A stretch of DNA of 52,653 nucleotides, taken from the NCBI GenBank assembly GCA_035575925.1, contig DATLXK010000069.1, positions 1 through 52,653 on the forward strand, in the 5' to 3' direction. How positions within the stretch are numbered: the stretch's first letter is position 1; the number at the start of each line of letters is the position of its first letter. Below the pieces are notes generated by a model. That model was not told the origin of the DNA. It ran no database searches and saw only the letters and a list, made by a program, of their open reading frames with translations. The stretch is from DASWTL01 sp035575925 (GTDB lineage: Bacteria > Bacteroidota > Bacteroidia > Sphingobacteriales > Sphingobacteriaceae). Shown here piece by piece: positions 6,582 through 15,402 of this stretch. Position numbers and translations under genes: made by a program.

Positions 6582-7733
6582 ATGGAACATCTTAGTCAAT
6601 CGTTTACTATTAAGTACGACTATCAAGTATACTTCACTACCTCACTTTTTAGTATCGAAAACACTCTTTTTAATGATTTTCTAACAAGTTCTGAGTCAGG
6701 CCTGGGGGGAAGAAAAATTCTTTATATTGTAGATAAGGGCGTTGTTTCTGTATATCCGCAATTAATTGAGAGTATAAGGGCATACTTTAACAAATACAAA
6801 TCTGTTCAACTTATATCAGATATATTGATTATCCCCGGAGGCGAAGGTGCTAAAAATGATGAAACCGGGTTTAAACAAATATTGGAAGCTGTACATACCA
6901 ACGGGATCGATCGGCATTCTTATATTGCTGCAATAGGCGGGGGCTCCATTTTAGATATGGTGGGATATGCATCCGCAGTAGCACATCGGGGTATAAAACA
7001 TATACGTATTCCAACTACGGTATTATCTCAAAACGATTCCGGTGTAGGTGTTAAGAATGGTATTAATTATTTCAACAAGAAAAATTTTCTTGGCACTTTT
7101 AGTCCGCCGGTAGCTGTTTTTAATGATGATTTATTTTTAAATGGTTTAACCGATGCTGAATGGCGTTCCGGAATATCGGAGGCAGTTAAAGTAGCATTGA
7201 TAAAAGACAATGGGTTTTTCCAATGGCTGGAAGAAAATTCAACACAGTTGGTTGACCGTGATCGGGTTGCTATGAATTATTTGATATGGAAATGTGCAAA
7301 ATTACACATGGAACATATTGCAAGTTCAGATCCTTTTGAAAGCGGCTCTTCTAGGCCGCTTGATTTTGGCCATTGGAGTGCTCATAAACTGGAATATCTT
7401 ACAAATTTTCAGATCCGCCATGGCGAAGCAGTAGCTATGGGTATAGCATTAGATACGGTATATTCAAACTTAGCCGGGCTTTTGCCACACGATGAAACTC
7501 AACGGATTCTTCAATTATTAATGAAGTTTGGTTTTGAAGTTACTCATCCCTTATTACAGATAGAGGAAGATAATAACGCCATATTAACAGGATTAGAAGA
7601 GTTCAGGGAACATTTGGGCGGAATTTTAACTATCATGCTGATTACTGCAATTGGTCAGGGAGTGGAGGTGCACGAGATGGATCGCGGGTTATTAAAGGAA
7701 GCAGGAAAAATTTTGAATAATTTTCAACCATGA
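6582..7733 (+). CDS. eboD: Dehydroquinate synthase-like enzyme, EboD
   Basis: A 383-aa protein of the 3-dehydroquinate synthase / sedoheptulose-phosphate cyclase superfamily. Motifs are the NAD-binding AAIGGGSILDMVGYA (about residues 117-131), HRGIKHIRIPTTVLSQNDSG, a Lys of the SEAVKVALIKD helix, and the zinc-ligand region HGEAVAMGI. It is probably not the shikimate-pathway AroB but the dedicated cyclase of the ebo cluster, because it lies between eboC and eboE. Its last bases overlap the eboE start by 4 nt (ATGA). Confidence 0.9.
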   Translation: MEHLSQSFTIKYDYQVYFTTSLFSIENTLFNDFLTSSESGLGGRKILYIVDKGVVSVYPQLIESIRAYFNKYKSVQLISDILIIPGGEGAKNDETGFKQILEAVHTNGIDRHSYIAAIGGGSILDMVGYASAVAHRGIKHIRIPTTVLSQNDSGVGVKNGINYFNKKNFLGTFSPPVAVFNDDLFLNGLTDAEWRSGISEAVKVALIKDNGFFQWLEENSTQLVDRDRVAMNYLIWKCAKLHMEHIASSDPFESGSSRPLDFGHWSAHKLEYLTNFQIRHGEAVAMGIALDTVYSNLAGLLPHDETQRILQLLMKFGFEVTHPLLQIEEDNNAILTGLEEFREHLGGILTIMLITAIGQGVEVHEMDRGLLKEAGKILNNFQP

Positions 7734-8935
7734 AAATCAATTCGGGACATTTAACTTATTGTTCAAATATCTATTCCGGAGAAAGCTGGGAAGATCATTT
7801 TGATGCCTTAAAGAAAAGTTTTCCGTTAATAAAGCAGCAAGTTTCGCCTGACGAACCTATGGGCTTAGGCCTGAGATTATCTAACCTGGCCAGCATTGAT
7901 CTGATCACAGAGGGTAACTTAAAGGTTTTTCGTCAGTGGCTTACCGATAATCAGTGTTATGTATTTACTATGAATGGTTTTCCATTTGGTGGATTTCATC
8001 ATACACGGGTTAAGGATCAGGTTCATGCCCCGGATTGGACAACTAAAGAGCGTTTGGATTATACCCTCCGGTTGTTTCATATTCTGACTAAATTACTCCC
8101 GGAAGATATGGAAGGGGGGATTTCCACATCGCCGTTAAGCTATAAACCCTGGTTTAATAATAAGGAAAAACTAGCAAAAGCTAAGGCCCTGGCAACAGAA
8201 AATATCTTATTGGTTGCGGATGAATTACATGCTATCCGGCAACGTACCGGCATTTTACTGCATCTGGATATAGAACCCGAGCCCGATGGATTTTTGGAAT
8301 CCGGCAGAGAGTTTATCAACTGGTTTGAAAATGATCTGCTGATTAAAGGTATTGAACGGTTCAGAGATAAGCTAAAAATTTCAGCTTTTAAGGCAGAAAC
8401 CATACTGCGCCGGCACATAGGTTTGTGTTATGATGTTTGTCATTTTGCTATCGGATACGAACCTCATGCTGAAATAATTCAGGAACTTACCAGTAAAAAA
8501 ATTAAAGTTGGTAAGATTCAGATAAGCGCAGCTTTAAAAGCGCGTGTTCCTCAAACTTCCGGCGAACGGCAATTAGTTTTTAATGAGTTTTCCAGATTCA
8601 ATGAGTCAACTTATTTACACCAGGTTATTGCAAAAAGTACAAATGGTGACCTGATACGTTATCCTGATCTTCCTGATGCTTTATCTGATAGCGGGAATCC
8701 GGATGTTGCAGAATGGCGGGCACATTTTCATGTTCCTGTTTTTAACGGGGATTTTGGATTGCTAAAATCAACCCAATCAGATATAGTTCAGGTTTTAGAG
8801 ATCTTTAGCAGAATACCGTTTACTCATCATCTCGAAGTAGAGACTTACACTTGGGATGTATTACCTGAAGCCTTGAAGTTACCGTTAAACCAGTCTGTTA
8901 TCCGGGAATTGGAATGGGTTAGATCTATCTTATAA
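7730..8935 (+). CDS. eboE: Metabolite traffic protein EboE (sugar isomerase-like barrel)
   Basis: A 401-aa protein without signal peptide, with the look of an AP-endonuclease/xylose-isomerase TIM barrel: LHLDIEPEPDGF, GLCYDVCHFAIGYEP and VGKIQISAALKAR carry the acidic and His residues that usually bind metal, and HFHVPVF and HHLEVETYTWDVLP come later. This pattern and the position match EboE. It starts within the eboD stop. In cyanobacteria loss of ebo genes traps a scytonemin precursor in the cytoplasm. The Bacteroidota product is unknown. A toxin-antitoxin-like pair follows before eboF. Confidence 0.85.
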   Translation: MKINSGHLTYCSNIYSGESWEDHFDALKKSFPLIKQQVSPDEPMGLGLRLSNLASIDLITEGNLKVFRQWLTDNQCYVFTMNGFPFGGFHHTRVKDQVHAPDWTTKERLDYTLRLFHILTKLLPEDMEGGISTSPLSYKPWFNNKEKLAKAKALATENILLVADELHAIRQRTGILLHLDIEPEPDGFLESGREFINWFENDLLIKGIERFRDKLKISAFKAETILRRHIGLCYDVCHFAIGYEPHAEIIQELTSKKIKVGKIQISAALKARVPQTSGERQLVFNEFSRFNESTYLHQVIAKSTNGDLIRYPDLPDALSDSGNPDVAEWRAHFHVPVFNGDFGLLKSTQSDIVQVLEIFSRIPFTHHLEVETYTWDVLPEALKLPLNQSVIRELEWVRSIL

Positions 8936-8991
8936 TTAGTAAGACCACCTCAGGTTTGTACAAGACATAATCTATAGCTATGCAATTTTAG

Positions 8992-8999
8992 TAGCTTTG
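8992..8999 (+). promoter_or_regulatory. -7 box before the PIN gene
   Basis: TAGCTTTG is a perfect TAnnTTTG match ending 4 nt before the GTG start at 9004. Transcription would begin at or very near the start codon, so the PIN mRNA may be leaderless or nearly so. A -33 TTTG at optimal spacing is not seen. Confidence 0.4.
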
Positions 9000-9003
9000 T
9001 GCT

Positions 9004-9471
9004 GTGAAACAAAAGTTATATATTGACACTTCTGTATTTGGCGGATATTTCGATATTGAATTCGCTGAATTTACTATTCCGTTGTTTGATAGACTGAATA
9101 GCGGAGAGTTTACTTTGTTATTTTCGACAGTAACCCAGGAAGAACTTAAAGATGCCCCCCAGAGGATTCAGGAATTGGTGACAAAAATTAAAGTTGAGCA
9201 TACTGAATTTCTTGAAATCGATGAAGAAACGGTTGATTTGGCAACAGGATATATAACGGAAAAAGTAGTAGGCCAGACAAGTTATGCTGACTGTTTGCAT
9301 ATAGCGTTGGCAACAATCAATAGAGCCGACTACCTGATAAGCTGGAACTTTAAACATATTGTAAACGTCCAGAGAATTCGTGGTTATAATGCCATTAATA
9401 TTAAAAATGGTTATAAGCCATTAGAAATCCGCTCACCGAGAGATTTTGTAAGCTATGAAGACAACAACTGA
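9004..9471 (+). CDS. PIN-domain (VapC-like) ribonuclease toxin
   Basis: A 155-aa single-domain PIN protein with a GTG start. The conserved acids are D8 in YIDTSVFGG, E46/E47 in TQEELKD and D96 in SYADCLHIALA, followed by ADYLISWNFKHI, a frequent C-terminal PIN motif. Such enzymes cut RNA (often tRNA or rRNA) and are silenced by a small partner. The small gene at 9455-9610 overlaps its end by 17 nt and is the likely partner. The pair is inserted between eboE and eboF, and is probably unrelated to their function. Confidence 0.85.
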   Translation: MKQKLYIDTSVFGGYFDIEFAEFTIPLFDRLNSGEFTLLFSTVTQEELKDAPQRIQELVTKIKVEHTEFLEIDEETVDLATGYITEKVVGQTSYADCLHIALATINRADYLISWNFKHIVNVQRIRGYNAINIKNGYKPLEIRSPRDFVSYEDNN

Positions 9472-9610
9472 AAAACAATTTGATGCAGTAATGTTTATGC
9501 GTCAGCAAAGGGACAAATTAAGTAAGAGGTTATCAAAAATGACAAAAGCAGAAATCGTGGACTATTTCAAGAAAATAAAGTCCAAAACTGCAATAAAACC
9601 CTGTTCATGA
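9455..9610 (+). CDS. Small antitoxin-like partner of the PIN toxin
   Basis: A 51-aa highly basic, helical protein: MKTTTEKQFDAVMFMRQQRD, then a Lys-rich stretch ending KKIKSKTAIKPCS. The MKT..FDAVxFMRxxRDKxS start is one I associate with short genes found next to PIN genes in Bacteroidota. It overlaps the toxin gene by 17 nt in another frame, which indicates coupling. In classical VapBC the antitoxin comes first, so the order is reversed here. Function is inferred from the pairing. Confidence 0.7.
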   Translation: MKTTTEKQFDAVMFMRQQRDKLSKRLSKMTKAEIVDYFKKIKSKTAIKPCS

Positions 9611-9756
9611 CAACGGCTTCACTTAGCCGGCTTGAGTAACTTTTGGAGTTATAGCTTTCAATAACTTTAAGTTGATGCTTGTAATCTGGCACTGCGTAAA
9701 ACCTGAATATATACATAGCCATGTCTCAGACATAATAGTCACATTTCATCTTTTTA

Positions 9757-11106
9757 ATGAATAAAACAGTAGTAATTGATGTTGTTGGGTTATCCACTTC
9801 AGTAATCGGAGAAAATACACCGTTTCTTCAAAAATATATAGCAGAACGAAGTTTAGTAACTATTGATCCTCTTCTTCCGGCAGTCACAACCAGTGTGCAA
9901 TCAGCATATCTTACCGGGAAATTTCCTTGTGAAACGGGTATTGTTGGAAATGGATGGTATGACCGGGAGGAGGCGGAGGTTAAGTTTTGGAAGCAATCTA
10001 ATAAACTCGTTCAGGGTGAAAAAATATGGGATAAGGCAAAAAAACAAGATCCTTCATTTACATGTGCTATGATGTTTTGGTGGTACAACATGTACTCATC
10101 AGCTGATTTTTCAGTCACCCCACGCCCTAATTACCTGGCAGACGGGCGTAAAATTCCCGACTGTTATTCGCATCCTGCAGATTTGAGAGATAAATTGCAG
10201 GAAAAACTTGGGCAGTTTCCTTTATTTCAGTTCTGGGGGCCGGGGGCTAATATAAAGTCTACGCAATGGATAGCAGACGCATCTATGCAAACCGATGATC
10301 TGTACGACCCAACACTAAGCCTGATTTATCTTCCGCATCTGGATTATTGTCTGCAAAAGTTTGGCCCTGATTTTTCAAAAATTGCTAATGACCTGAAGCA
10401 AATTGATTCGGTAGTGGAGAAATTAGTTGGGTTTTATCAAAAGAAAAATGCCCGTATTATTATACTTTCTGAATACGGAATAGCTCCGGTTAATAACCCT
10501 GTTTACCTTAACCGGTTATTCAGAGAGCATGGGTTGTTGCAGATCAGGGAAGAAAGAGGGCTGGAATTATTAGATCCTGGCGCATCTAAAGCATTTGTTG
10601 TTGCAGATCACCAGATAGCTCATGTTTACATAAATGATGCATCAGTAACAGAAAAGGTAAAAGCATTGTTAAAAAATGTCTCATCTGTAGAACTGATTCT
10701 TGATAGAGAAGAGCAGACTAAATACCATATAGATCATGACCGTGCTGGTGACTTAGTATTAATGGCGGCTGAAAACAGCTGGTTTTCTTATTATTTCTGG
10801 CTGGATGACTCAAAAGCTCCTGATTACGCACGTGTAGTTGATATTCATAAAAAACCTGGCTATGACCCTGTAGAAATGTTCATGACCTCTAAAGCAAGAG
10901 CAGGGTACAAGCTTTTAAGAAAGAAAGCGGGTTTGAGATATGTAATGGATGTGATCCCATTAAACGCTGATTTAATAAAAGGATCTCATGGTCGTATTAA
11001 TGTCATGGAAAAATATAAACCAGTAATAATAACCGATCAAAAAGTAAGTGATGATAAAATTATTCCCACAGATGTATATGACATTATTTGGGCTCATTTA
11101 AATTAA
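9757..11106 (+). CDS. eboF: Alkaline phosphatase-superfamily protein, EboF
   Basis: A 449-aa enzyme of the nucleotide pyrophosphatase/phosphodiesterase branch of the alkaline phosphatase superfamily. Elements seen are the N-terminal VVIDVVGLS, the nucleophile region VTTSVQSAYLTGKFPCETG (Thr/Ser), HLDYCLQKFGP, LSEYGIAPV and the late GSHGR (metal His). No signal peptide is present, so it is probably cytoplasmic. This is the last gene of the ebo cluster, here detached from eboE by about 820 nt holding the PIN pair, so it likely has its own promoter. Confidence 0.85.
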   Translation: MNKTVVIDVVGLSTSVIGENTPFLQKYIAERSLVTIDPLLPAVTTSVQSAYLTGKFPCETGIVGNGWYDREEAEVKFWKQSNKLVQGEKIWDKAKKQDPSFTCAMMFWWYNMYSSADFSVTPRPNYLADGRKIPDCYSHPADLRDKLQEKLGQFPLFQFWGPGANIKSTQWIADASMQTDDLYDPTLSLIYLPHLDYCLQKFGPDFSKIANDLKQIDSVVEKLVGFYQKKNARIIILSEYGIAPVNNPVYLNRLFREHGLLQIREERGLELLDPGASKAFVVADHQIAHVYINDASVTEKVKALLKNVSSVELILDREEQTKYHIDHDRAGDLVLMAAENSWFSYYFWLDDSKAPDYARVVDIHKKPGYDPVEMFMTSKARAGYKLLRKKAGLRYVMDVIPLNADLIKGSHGRINVMEKYKPVIITDQKVSDDKIIPTDVYDIIWAHLN

Positions 11107-11288
11107 AGTTTATTTTTATTTCTTTACACGTTTTCTTGGTTTAGCCAATCATTATATTGAAGAAATAATTTTTTGTTTAAGGTAAGTAATGCTAATCTTA
11201 TATTAATAAATTATCCTATTTTAAAATAAACCTCTGATAATCAAGCGATTTTATTTTACTCAAAATAAATATTTTTTTTAAACACTTG
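11107..11288. other. AT-rich intergenic DNA
   Basis: An AT-rich stretch after eboF with no open frame, repeat or clear terminator that I can support. It leads into the promoter and hairpins before ubiX. Confidence 0.4.
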
Positions 11289-11316
11289 TTTGAACTTTTA
11301 TTTATATATATATTTG
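11289..11316 (+). promoter_or_regulatory. Promoter of the ubiX leader / small RNA
   Basis: TTTG at 11289-11292 and TATATTTG at 11309-11316 are spaced by 16 nt, the same spacing as the promoter before eboD, and match the Bacteroidota -33/-7 consensus. Transcription would begin a few bases after 11316, just ahead of the first hairpin at 11321. Confidence 0.6.
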
Positions 11317-11317
11317 T

Positions 11318-11387
11318 AGTGCCCTTCCAAAGGGCATGTTTTTCATAGGTAGATGTAGGGTCGAATACTTGTATTCGGCCCTTTTTT
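11318..11387 (+). ncRNA. Small RNA or attenuator leader before ubiX
   Basis: The presumed transcript holds a tight hairpin GCCCTT-CCA-AAGGGC (11321-11335), a 21-nt single-stranded link, then a second hairpin AGGGTCGAATAC-TT-GTATTCGGCCCT (11357-11382; only one non-Watson-Crick pair) running into six Ts (11382-11387). That is a complete intrinsic terminator 28 nt before the ubiX start. It is either a roughly 70-nt independent RNA, or a leader that attenuates ubiX. I do not recognise an Rfam family. Confidence 0.6.
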
Positions 11388-11414
11388 AATTATATTTATC
11401 ATCATCAACCATTT

Positions 11415-11984
11415 ATGCCCGAAAGAAAAATAGTAATTGCTGTTACCGGCGCAAGCGGATCCATTTATGCAAAAGTACTTTTAGATAAAATCAAAAGTTC
11501 TAAACAAGATATAGAAACAGGAATAATTTTTTCTGCGAACGCACGCGATGTTTGGAAGCATGAACTGGGAAATGAAAACTATTCAGAGTATCCGTTCAAT
11601 TATTATAAAACCGATGATTTCTTTGCACCCTTTGCTTCAGGCTCTGCTCAATATGATACCATGATCATTTGCCCGTGCTCAATGGGAACGTTAGGCAGAA
11701 TAGCATCAGGCTTATCTAACGATCTCACAACCCGCGCTGCAGATGTAATTCTTAAAGAAAGGCGTAAGCTTATTCTCGTTCTGCGTGATACTCCATTTAA
11801 TCTGATTCATATCAATAATATGAAAACGGTAACTGAAGCAGGAGGTATTATATGTCCGGCAAACCCATCTTTTTACAGCAAGCCACAAACTATTGAGGAT
11901 GTAGCGGCAACCGTAGTAGACCGGGTTATGGATGTTGCCGGCTTCAATTCCGCATCTTATCGCTGGGGTGAAAATAATAAGTAA
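11415..11984 (+). CDS. ubiX: UbiX-family flavin prenyltransferase
   Basis: A 189-aa flavoprotein of the UbiX/Pad1 family that by family knowledge attaches a dimethylallyl group to FMN to make prenyl-FMN for UbiD-type decarboxylases. The N-terminal VIAVTGASGSIYA is the flavin-phosphate loop. The core CPCSMGTLGRIASGLSNDL, then TRAADVILKERRKLILVLRDTP, is diagnostic. Normal length. No ubiD is in the window. It is preceded by a terminator-bearing leader and followed after a few bases by the mtaB promoter box. Confidence 0.93.
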   Translation: MPERKIVIAVTGASGSIYAKVLLDKIKSSKQDIETGIIFSANARDVWKHELGNENYSEYPFNYYKTDDFFAPFASGSAQYDTMIICPCSMGTLGRIASGLSNDLTTRAADVILKERRKLILVLRDTPFNLIHINNMKTVTEAGGIICPANPSFYSKPQTIEDVAATVVDRVMDVAGFNSASYRWGENNK

Positions 11985-11991
11985 AAAACCT

Positions 11992-11999
11992 TATTTTTG
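11992..11999 (+). promoter_or_regulatory. -7 box before mtaB
   Basis: TATTTTTG matches TAnnTTTG and lies 9 nt before the ATG at 12009. Together with its overlap with the end of the ubiX intergenic gap, it suggests that mtaB is transcribed from its own promoter with a very short leader. No -33 box is clear. Confidence 0.4.
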
Positions 12000-12008
12000 C
12001 ACCTTCTT

Positions 12009-13328
12009 ATGAATAAAAAGGTCGCTTTTTATACTCTTGGCTGCAAGCTAAACTATTCAGAAACTTCGTCAATCGGCAGATTATTCAGCCAGGCAGGTTA
12101 CCGCATAGTGGGCTTTACTGAGCAGGCTGATGTATATGTGATCAATACCTGTTCTGTTACAGAAAATGCTGATAAGAAATGCAGAAAGATTGTTAAAGAA
12201 GCATTACGGCATTCTCCCGGTGCTTATGTAACCATAGTAGGATGTTATGCCCAATTAAAACCAGCTGAAATTTCTGAAATTCCCGGAGTTGATATGGTTC
12301 TTGGCGCTGCAGAAAAATTCCGGATAGTAGATCATATAACAGATCTTACGAAAAATCCTAAAGCCGTTATTTTCAATCAGCCAATAGAACATCTTCACGA
12401 ATTTGTATCATCTTATTCTTTTGGAGATCGTACCCGTACATTTTTAAAAGTGCAGGATGGTTGTGATTATACCTGTAGCTTTTGTACCATACCTCTGGCA
12501 CGTGGTTCCAGCCGCAGCGGAAGCATTCAGGAAATTGTTAAACAAGCGGAAGATATTACCGCTTCCGGTGTGAGAGAAATTGTATTAACCGGGGTTAATA
12601 TTGGCGATTTTGGTATCCGGGATGGAAGAAAGGAAAGTGATTTTTTCAATCTGGTAAAAGCGCTGGATGGAGTTAACGGAATTAATCGCATCAGGATCTC
12701 ATCCATAGAACCTAACTTGTTAAGCAATGAGATCATCGGATTTGTGGCTGGATCAAAACGGTTTGTTCCTCATTTTCACATACCTTTACAATCAGGATCC
12801 AATAAAATTCTTGGACTGATGCGTCGGAGATACCGGAGGGAATTATATGCAGAACGGGTAGAAACAATAAAATCGCTCATGCCCGATTGTTGTATTGGTG
12901 TGGATGTTATTGTGGGTTTCCCGGGCGAAACACAGCAAGATTTTATCGATACATATAATTTCTTAAATGATCTGAATATATCCTACCTGCACGTTTTTAC
13001 TTATTCAGAACGTGAAAATACTTCGGCAGCAGATATGCCCGGAAAAGTCCCTGGCTCAGTACGTACAGAGCGCAGTAAGATGCTGCATATATTATCGAAT
13101 AAAAAAAGAAGGGCATTTTACCAAACACAAATCGGTAAAACAGAAGAGGTATTATTTGAAGCCGATATTAAGGACGGCTTTATGCACGGGTTTACACGAA
13201 ATTATGTAAAGGTAAAAGCCAAATATGATCCCGTACTGGTTAACGAAACCAAAATAATTGAGTTAACTTCTGTTGCCCCCGATGGGGATATGGAAATTGA
13301 TGAACCTGAAGGAATTTTAGTACATTAA
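12009..13328 (+). CDS. mtaB: tRNA ms2t6A37 methylthiotransferase MtaB
   Basis: A 439-aa radical-SAM enzyme that adds a methylthio group to t6A37 of tRNA. The N-terminal UPF0004 domain carries its cluster cysteines in LGCKLNYSE, NTCSVTE and VGCYAQ. The radical-SAM domain has CDYTCSFC (CxxxCxxC). A TRAM-like C-terminal part (FEADIKDGFMHGFTRNYVKV) follows. The TLGCKLN start is typical of MtaB rather than MiaB or RimO. An in-frame TTG at 11997 would add four residues, but the ATG is preferred. Confidence 0.93.
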   Translation: MNKKVAFYTLGCKLNYSETSSIGRLFSQAGYRIVGFTEQADVYVINTCSVTENADKKCRKIVKEALRHSPGAYVTIVGCYAQLKPAEISEIPGVDMVLGAAEKFRIVDHITDLTKNPKAVIFNQPIEHLHEFVSSYSFGDRTRTFLKVQDGCDYTCSFCTIPLARGSSRSGSIQEIVKQAEDITASGVREIVLTGVNIGDFGIRDGRKESDFFNLVKALDGVNGINRIRISSIEPNLLSNEIIGFVAGSKRFVPHFHIPLQSGSNKILGLMRRRYRRELYAERVETIKSLMPDCCIGVDVIVGFPGETQQDFIDTYNFLNDLNISYLHVFTYSERENTSAADMPGKVPGSVRTERSKMLHILSNKKRRAFYQTQIGKTEEVLFEADIKDGFMHGFTRNYVKVKAKYDPVLVNETKIIELTSVAPDGDMEIDEPEGILVH

Positions 13329-13392
13329 ATTCATATATTCTGATATGAAAACTGCCCCAATTTAACATTAAATCACATAGTATATTTAGCCC

Positions 13393-14568
13393 ATGTTTCC
13401 AACCCTAACACACCTTATAGAGTATCTTACCGGGATTTCTATTCCTTTACCTATCCAAACATTCGGCTTTTTTGTAGCATTTGCTTTTATGGCCGGATAC
13501 TGGGCTTTCACACAAGAATTAAAGCGCAAAGAAAAGCTTGGTCTAATAAAACCATTCGTCAGAGAATTTAAAATAGGAGAGGCACTGTCAATTTCAGAAA
13601 TAATTTTGAATGGCTTATTTGGATTTATAGTAGGATATAAACTATTACATGCGATACTCAACTATTCAGAATTTGTGGCAGATCCGCCGGGATATATACT
13701 TTCACTAAATGGAAATTTTATTGGCGGATTAATTTTCGCTGCCATTTTCATTTACTGGATCTATTCTGAAAATAAAAAACAAAAGCTACCTCAACCAAAA
13801 CTCGTAAGAGAAACCGTACATCCGTACCAGTTAATGGGAACAATGCTTGTTTGGGCAGCTATTTGGGGATTCTTAGGTGCCAAAATATTTCATAATCTGG
13901 AATATTGGGAAGATTTTATGCGTGATCCTGTTGAAGGATTACTTTCGTTTAGCGGACTTACATTTTATGGGGGATTAATATGTGGCGGCGCTGCGGTTTT
14001 ATACATAGCAAGAAAAAATGGTATTAAACCTGTTCACATGCTTGATGTAGGTGGACCGGGAATGATGCTTGCTTATGCTGTAGGCCGCATCGGTTGTCAT
14101 ATGTCGGGAGACGGAGACTGGGGTATTCCGGTACCCGGGCCGAAGCCTTCATGGCTTAGCTGGGCTCCTGATTGGGTCTGGGGTTTCAAATACCCCCATA
14201 ACGTGATCAATGAGGGTGTACCTATACCGGGTTGCGTTGGTAAATATTGTAACGAGCTTGCGGTAATGGTTTATCCAACTTCTTTTTATGAGGTTGTATT
14301 CGGCCTGATATTATTTGCAATACTCTGGAGCATAAGGAAGAGTTTTAATATTCCGGGACTTATGTTTTCTATCTATTTAATATTTAATGGTATAGAACGT
14401 TTTCTGATTGAGTTGATCAGGGTAAATTCAAAATATCATGCATTTGGATTGAGTTTTACCCAGGCAGAATTTATCTCTTTTATTATGGTTTTGATGGGGA
14501 TTTCAGGAGTGATTTGGTCTTTAAATAATTCAAAAAAATATCCCGCAACACCTGTTAAACTTACCTGA
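13393..14568 (+). CDS. lgt: Prolipoprotein diacylglyceryl transferase
   Basis: A 391-aa inner-membrane enzyme that transfers diacylglycerol to the lipobox Cys of prelipoproteins. About seven membrane segments are visible. The signature is GRIGCHMSGDGDWG (about residues 235-248), with SFYEVVFGLILF later. It is longer than the E. coli enzyme (about 290 aa), with an inserted stretch around residues 120-140 and after the signature (GPKPSWLSWAPDWVWG), as is common in Bacteroidota. The stop codon overlaps the next gene by one base. Confidence 0.92.
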   Translation: MFPTLTHLIEYLTGISIPLPIQTFGFFVAFAFMAGYWAFTQELKRKEKLGLIKPFVREFKIGEALSISEIILNGLFGFIVGYKLLHAILNYSEFVADPPGYILSLNGNFIGGLIFAAIFIYWIYSENKKQKLPQPKLVRETVHPYQLMGTMLVWAAIWGFLGAKIFHNLEYWEDFMRDPVEGLLSFSGLTFYGGLICGGAAVLYIARKNGIKPVHMLDVGGPGMMLAYAVGRIGCHMSGDGDWGIPVPGPKPSWLSWAPDWVWGFKYPHNVINEGVPIPGCVGKYCNELAVMVYPTSFYEVVFGLILFAILWSIRKSFNIPGLMFSIYLIFNGIERFLIELIRVNSKYHAFGLSFTQAEFISFIMVLMGISGVIWSLNNSKKYPATPVKLT

Positions 14569-15359
14569 TGGATTTTTCTCTTCTGGCTAAACAAGTGGTT
14601 TCAATAGTTACCGAAGTTGGGGATTTTATTAGAAAAGAAGCCATTGATTTCAGTCCCGATAAAATTGAATATAAGGGTGCAAATGACCTTGTTTCTTACG
14701 TAGATAAAACTGCAGAGCAAAAGTTAGTTAGTGCATTAACGCTTTTACTTCCCGAGGCAGGTTTTATAACCGAGGAAGCAACGATTTCAAAAACTGGGGA
14801 GAAATATAACTGGATAATCGATCCACTTGACGGCACTACAAACTTTATTCATGGTATTCCCACTTACTCTGTTAGCGTTGCACTTACGTTGAATCAAGAA
14901 TTGGTTATAGGAGTTGTTTATGAAATTAACCGTGATGAAGCATTTTATGCCTGGAAAGGCGGCGGCGCTTTCTTAAATGGAAAGCCTATAAGAATCTCTA
15001 AAAGTGAATCATTTTCATCTACCTTAATAGCTACCGGTTTCCCTTATTATGATTTCAGCAAACAAGAACAATACCTAAAAGCATTCAGTGAATTAATGCA
15101 AACCTGCCACGGTCTGCGCCGGATTGGTTCTGCTGCAGTTGATTTGGCCTACACGGCGTGCGGCAGGTTTGATGGTTTTTTCGAATTTAATCTTAATTCG
15201 TGGGATGTTGCAGGAGGTGCACTTGTTGTTCAGGAAGCGGGTGGTATTGTGATCGACTTTTCGGGCGATTATAATTTTATTAAAAAGCGACAGTTAATTG
15301 CCGGAAATGCACATACTGTAAATCATCTGTTACAGATTCTTCAGAAACACTTTCAGTAA
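14568..15359 (+). CDS. Inositol monophosphatase family protein
   Basis: A 263-aa lithium-sensitive-type phosphatase. Metal-binding motifs are FITEEATI (Glu-Glu), WIIDPLDGTTNFIHGIP (DPxDGTxNF) and NSWDVAGGALVVQEAGG (WDxAxG). It is cytoplasmic. The substrate could be inositol-1-phosphate or a related sugar phosphate. It is translationally coupled to lgt (one-base overlap). Confidence 0.9.
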   Translation: MDFSLLAKQVVSIVTEVGDFIRKEAIDFSPDKIEYKGANDLVSYVDKTAEQKLVSALTLLLPEAGFITEEATISKTGEKYNWIIDPLDGTTNFIHGIPTYSVSVALTLNQELVIGVVYEINRDEAFYAWKGGGAFLNGKPIRISKSESFSSTLIATGFPYYDFSKQEQYLKAFSELMQTCHGLRRIGSAAVDLAYTACGRFDGFFEFNLNSWDVAGGALVVQEAGGIVIDFSGDYNFIKKRQLIAGNAHTVNHLLQILQKHFQ

Positions 15360-15402
15360 TTTTGCCTGCAGCAATGGATTTGCTTGCTTGTGGTAGTACC
15401 AA

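Noticed and set aside
11320..11387. Known riboswitch such as the FMN riboswitch before ubiX
   Set aside because: The leader is only about 70 nt and lacks the multi-stem FMN riboswitch architecture; only a hairpin and a terminator are visible.
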